Assembly: GCA_949317995.1 (NCBI GenBank)
Contig: OX439047.1
Span: 48,557,505 to 48,621,504, forward strand
Origin: Acholoe squamosa
Lineage: Eukaryota; Annelida; Polychaeta; Phyllodocida; Polynoidae
Length of the DNA: 64,000 nucleotides
Direction of reading: 5' to 3'
Part shown: piece after piece, positions 60,095 to 64,000 of the stretch
How positions within the stretch are numbered: position 1 is the stretch's first letter
How the letters are laid out: the number at the start of each line of letters is the position of its first letter
Notes under the pieces: model-generated
What the model saw: only the letters and a program-made list of their open reading frames with translations
The model's database searches: none
Told to the model about the DNA's origin: nothing
Made by a program: the position numbers and the translations under genes

Positions 60095-61005
60095 GAGAAT
60101 GATACATTACTGCTTAATCAATTAAAGAAAGAAAACTCCCCCTGCTTGATCCCTTACCTCAGCTGTAATATGTTATACGTAATTTCCTCAGTTCAGCTAT
60201 AGAGCTATAACAGAGCATTTTAACTTCACACCATCAAATTCTACTCTGCCACTCCCCAGCCTCCTCTTCTGACGAAATAAAAAGAGACTTGCAATCCTTT
60301 CATTAGCATTCCCGAATCCTATCCCAACCTTTGCTTCTACCTCTTGAGTTTAGAACCCCGCCCAATCCATCCCGGTGCCTTCACTTGGCCCCTTGGTTGT
60401 ATGATATAGGTAGCTCTCCTGCAGGCCTCAACCCATTTACATCCTTCCAATTCCAATTGCCATACCATATCATCCCGGGACCTCTGAGTCCTGACATGGC
60501 GTTCCCCTGACAGGTAGCGTTTCATTATTTTTATTCTAATAAACTATCATACTGTATGGACTATGGAGTTTGGGGTGACAATCCAGCAATTGAGTTCATA
60601 CTTAACAGAGTATTAGATAAGATGTGGTTTTGTATTAAAACTGCAGAGTTGATGTTCTCCATCGTTATTGGTCTGAGCTGAGACATGCAGCAGAGATATA
60701 TTTGTAAGACATCCCCCAGCCCATAGATGTAAGGGAGAAGGCGATGGGGTTTGGTCTGTGTAAGTTAGGGTAGGAGCTAAGGCGGAGAGATAGTCGACCA
60801 TGGACGAGGGGAAAAATGGAGGGGGTTATAAAGGGGTCTCCTTGTAGATTTGGATGTGTGATAAACACGGGGACAAACCATGGTGATCTGTATGTGCTGC
60901 CCACGTGTCTTTCCACCTCACTGACGCCTGTAACTTAAACCCGGCCTTGCTACATCTACCAGCGCCTTTGGCGCTGGGATAGTGTAAACGGTCCATGTAT
61001 AAATG
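60095..61005. other. Stretch with no recognised gene
   Basis: Open frames up to 83 codons on the minus strand lack motifs. AGCGCCTTTGGCGCT near 60961 is a small palindrome. Nothing else was seen. Confidence 0.35.
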
Positions 61006-61008
61006 TTA

Positions 61009-61084
61009 GGGAGTGGTAATTTATTTAACAACAGGGGAGGGAGGGGTGGTGGATTTGAAACAGAAAAATGCTAACCCCTTCTTA
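61009..61084. mobile_element. MITE family H, isolated left end
   Basis: TTA then GGGAGTGGTAATTTATTTAA, a G-rich run and TGGTGGATTTGAAAC match the family-H left end. The copy ends where copy 2 begins. Confidence 0.6.
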
Positions 61085-61402
61085 GGGACTGGTCATTATT
61101 TATCAACAGGGGGCGGGTGGTGGGTTTTCACGCGGACACGCGAAATATTTTTACGCCCCCCCCTCGATGACAGTCAAAATTTTTTGCCCCCCCCCATACC
61201 GAAGGCATGGAGAATTTTCACGCCCCTCTTTGAGCTATAGTAGGGCATGGGAGTTTTTGCTCAAAAGAGGGTAAATTCTTTTAGCCCTCCCCCCTTTAGA
61301 GGGGTCACAATTTTGTTAGCCCCCCCTTGGGAGGGGTCTGAAATTTTTACGCCCCCCCCTCAAACCCACCATCCCCCCTGTTGATAAATAATGACCACTC
61401 CC
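61085..61402. mobile_element. Harbinger-type MITE family H, copy 2 (TTA target)
   Basis: Starts GGGACTGGTCATTATTTATC then AACAGGGGG and TGGTGGGTTTTC, and ends with the complement (CAAACCCACCA, C run, TGTTGATAAATAATGACCA, CTCCC). TTA is present at 61082-61084 and 61403-61405. The interior alternates ACGCCCCCC-type and AAATTTTT-type blocks. Confidence 0.75.
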
Positions 61403-61405
61403 TTA

Positions 61406-61440
61406 GGGAGTGATAATTTTTTAACAACAGGGGGGAGGGT
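61406..61440. mobile_element. MITE family H, third left end
   Basis: GGGAGTGATAATTTTTTAAC then AACAGGGGGGAGGG follows directly on the TTA of copy 2, so copy 2 inserted at or next to the end of another family member. Confidence 0.55.
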
Positions 61441-61466
61441 TATAAAATTCTGCACGTTCATGGTGT

Positions 61467-62405
61467 ATCATGCGCAACCTCCCCAACCCTGAATATCATG
61501 CGCACACCCTCCCCCACCCTGCGTATCATGCGCACATGCTCCCCCCACCCTGTGCATCTTGTGCACACCCTCCCCCATCCTGCGTATCATGTGCACACCC
61601 TTCTCCACCCTGCGTATCTTGTGCACACCCTCCCCCACCCTGCGTATCTTGCGCACACCCTCCCCCCATCCTGCGTATCATGCACACACCCTCCCCCATC
61701 CTGCATATCATGCGCACACCCTCCCCCATCCTGCATATCATGCACAAACCCTCCCCCATCCTGCGTATCTTGCGCACACCCTTCCCCCATCCTGCGTATC
61801 ATGCACACACCCTCCCCCACCCTGCGTATCTTGCGCACACCCTCCCCCTCCCTGCGTATCTTGCGCACACCCTCCCCAATCCTGCATATCATGTGCACAC
61901 CCTCCCCCACCCTGCGTATCATGTGCACACCCTCCCCCACCCTGTGCATCTTGCGCACATCCTCCCCCACCCTGCATATCTTGCGCACACCCTCCCCATC
62001 CTGCATATCATGTGCACACCCTCCTCCACCCTGCGTATCATGCGCACACCCTCCCCCATCCTGCGTATCATACACACACCCTCCCCCATCCTGCGTATCT
62101 TGTGCACACCCTTCCCCCATCCTGCGTATCATGCACACACCCTCCCCCCACCTGTGTATCTTGCGCACACCCTCCCCCAATCCTGCGTATCATGTGCACA
62201 CCTCCCCCCCATCCTGCATATCTTGTGCACACCCTTCCCCCATCCTGCGTATCATGTGCACACCATCCCCCACCCTGCATATCATGCGCACACCCTCCCC
62301 CACCCTGGGTATCTTGTGCACACCCTCCCCCACCCTGCATATAATGTGCACACCCTCCCCAATCCTGTGTATCATGCATAAACCCTCCCCCACCCTCTGC
62401 ATTGT
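61467..62405. repeat. 30-bp C-rich minisatellite, about 31 copies
   Basis: Units GCACACCCTCCCCCACCCTG plus CGTATCATGC, 28-31 bp long. Open frames of up to 304 codons (Pro/His/Thr/Cys-rich) exist in all plus frames and in minus frames because the unit is near 30 bp and stop-poor; they are not genes. The minus strand carries GGGGG and GGG runs in each unit. Confidence 0.95.
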
Positions 62406-62827
62406 TCATTGACTTCTAAGTTCTATGAGTGCTATGAACGGCACATGCTTGACTGGACAACACTGGCCACTCATGAACGACACATGCTTTACTGGACAGC
62501 ACAACGTTTTTCTCACTGATGCGAGAATGCAATATTGATTTAACTTTTGTTATCAATTGTAATTAGTGCATGTTCTACATATATTTGCGAATCAGATAAA
62601 AATAAAAGCAGAATAGTGGGGTCAAAATTAAAAAGTTATCTGCAGAATGATTGACAAAAGAGTCACATTGGTCCGTGAAAACGGCAGACACACAGACAGA
62701 CAGACCTTCCATAGGGACAGTCCACCTCGCACCATTTTATATATGGAGGTAACCATGGAGCAGACACCTCACCCCCCCCCACACACACCTGCCTGCCTGC
62801 CTCTCAGCCGCCTCCTCCACGTTTACA
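62406..62827. other. Stretch with no recognised gene
   Basis: A two-copy repeat of about 40 bp (ATGAACGACACATGCTT plus ACTGGACAGCAC) lies at 62435-62505. Short CAGA repeats occur at 62688-62703. No gene. Confidence 0.4.
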
Positions 62828-62831
62828 TTAA

Positions 62832-63031
62832 CCCCTTAAGGGCTGCATGAAGCCTCCAGTTTCCGGTTGCTAAGTTGGCATGATGTACCAGTGCTGCAGT
62901 CGACTCACCTGCACTGCACTGGTGTGTATCAACATGGTGCGTCACTGGTCTGTTAATCACCAGGGCTGTACCAGTGCATCACACCCACCAACAGCCATAA
63001 TGCTTTAATGTGCCACGCAGCCCTTAAAGGG
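62832..63031. mobile_element. piggyBac-type MITE, 200 bp, TTAA/TTGA flanks
   Basis: Starts CCCCTTAAGGGCTGCATG and ends GCAGCCCTTAAAGGG, inverted over about 15 bp. TTAA is present at 62828-62831 and TTGA (one change) at 63032-63035. Its ends differ from those at 17300-18036 and 25811-26005, so it is a third TTAA family. Confidence 0.72.
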
Positions 63032-63035
63032 TTGA

Positions 63036-63473
63036 ATAGTGTAAATCTGCAGATCCCTAAGGGGAGTGCCATGTTACCCACAGTCATGTGGAAAATGTGC
63101 GTGTGTATCAGAGAGAATTAGCGTCTTTCCAACTTTACACTTGATGTTCCTTTTATAATTTCCACATAGCCAAACATTCCAGGTAGAAGGGCGATGTCCG
63201 GGATATTGATCTATTTCTAGAATCACACAATTATGCAATAGATTAGACGAACATTTCATTGAACTAATGCAGCTGATCAATATTTCTATTAGCTTGTAGA
63301 ACCTATCTATTCTGCTTTCTTATCAATAAACCAGTGATCTTACAAAAGGTGTAGATCCCTGAGTTTGGTACACATTCACACAATGAAGAAAGGGTATGGT
63401 TTAACCGGCCAATGTTTATATCCTATACCACATTTGGCATAAATCCAAATCTTGATAATTATGAAATATGAAG
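63036..63473. other. Stretch with no recognised gene
   Basis: AT-rich; nothing recognisable. Confidence 0.4.
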
Positions 63474-63475
63474 TA

Positions 63476-63891
63476 CCGTAATCTCCCTTGTATAAGGCAC
63501 ACCCCGCCTATAAGGCGCACCTAGAGTTTTAGAATATGGTAAAAAAAATCATAACTTCTCTTCTACTGAATGGATTCTTAAAGTTCAAAAAGCTACCGTA
63601 ATCTTCCGCATATAAGGCGCAGCCCGCGTATAAGGCGCACCTAGAGTTTTGGAAAATTCTCAAAAAAAAAAAATGAAAAATTCATAACTTTGGTTCTACT
63701 GAATGAATTTTCAAAAGTCAAAGACCTTTGTGTACCTTGGGCCCCATGGACCCCCCTGGGCCCCCACATATCCGATTATGGCTAAGGGGTTATGTAACAT
63801 ATCAAAAGAAAGGTCTTGGTGTCCCCCTTGTGGATCCAGGTAGAACTAAAACCCCACGTATAAGACGCGCCTTATACCTGGGAAATTACGG
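63476..63891. mobile_element. TIR element with duplicated left end (CCGTAATNTYCC / TATAAGGCGC ends)
   Basis: The left end CCGTAATCTCCC then GTATAAGGC appears twice, at 63476 and about 63596 (CCGTAATCTTCCGCATATAA). The right end is the inverted form (GCGCCTTATACCTGGGAAAT then TACGG). TA is found on both outer sides. The 120-bp left duplicate includes CATAACTT...CTACTGAATG. No coding capacity. Confidence 0.7.
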
Positions 63892-64000
63892 TATAATAGA
63901 TACCAATAGAATAACAACTCCTTCTTGGTGGAACCTAGTTAGTTTTCCTATCTTAATCTCTGCCTTCCAAGTTCCAATGGAAGCACAGTGCTCTTTTAAG

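Noticed and set aside
61470-62412. Open frames of 260-304 codons rich in Pro, His, Thr and Cys
   Set aside because: Products of the 30-bp minisatellite; they overlap in all three plus frames.

Overview
This window is animal nuclear DNA. It has spliced-gene structure, microsatellites, many miniature transposons and non-LTR and LTR retroelements. There are no operons, and I found no tRNA or rRNA gene. The one host gene I can name, plus CR1/Jockey-type, piggyBac-type and Harbinger-type elements, suggests an invertebrate bilaterian, probably marine. I cannot name the species.

Layout: 1-10 kb holds an 8.3-kb LTR retroelement on the minus strand (478-8813). It has LTRs that look identical, a 4-bp target duplication and an intact gag, but no pol. 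It is inserted into the decayed gag-like ORF of a second retroelement. 11.8-18.1 kb holds microsatellites, a perfect 34-bp palindrome, a pair of foldbacks, three minisatellites and a 46-bp satellite split by two different DNA elements. 18.9-21.8 kb holds the host gene: a TATA-like site, a GC-rich leader and the first coding exon of a NALF1/FAM155-type NALCN-channel auxiliary protein, ending at a clear splice donor. No downstream exon was recognised. If the gene has a giant first intron, as its vertebrate relatives do, most or all of 21.8-64 kb may be intron.

22-64 kb is repeat-rich: a CTCF-like site and two X-box-like sites (23.8-24.0 kb), a 716-bp foldback (27.6 kb), a 5'-truncated LINE with intact reverse transcriptase (29.2-31.7 kb), a 60-bp minisatellite with block-wise variants (33-33.8 kb), a long-TIR element carrying its own tandem repeats (38.9-41.0 kb), a 2.3-kb tandem duplication with a deletion in one copy (42.3-47.8 kb), clustered MITEs (50.7-53 kb), and further minisatellites and terminal-inverted-repeat elements to the end. 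Several DNA elements have readable target duplications: TTAA for piggyBac-type, TWA for Harbinger-type, TA for mariner-type.

The observations most worth following are: (1) the pol-less, gag-only LTR element, apparently recently active; (2) a palindromic 9-mer, GAGCWGCTC, present about 26 times where about 0.5 is expected, in otherwise unrelated non-coding stretches; (3) the Asn/Gln-rich NALF exon; (4) satellite and segmental arrays whose history can be read from exact insertions and deletions.
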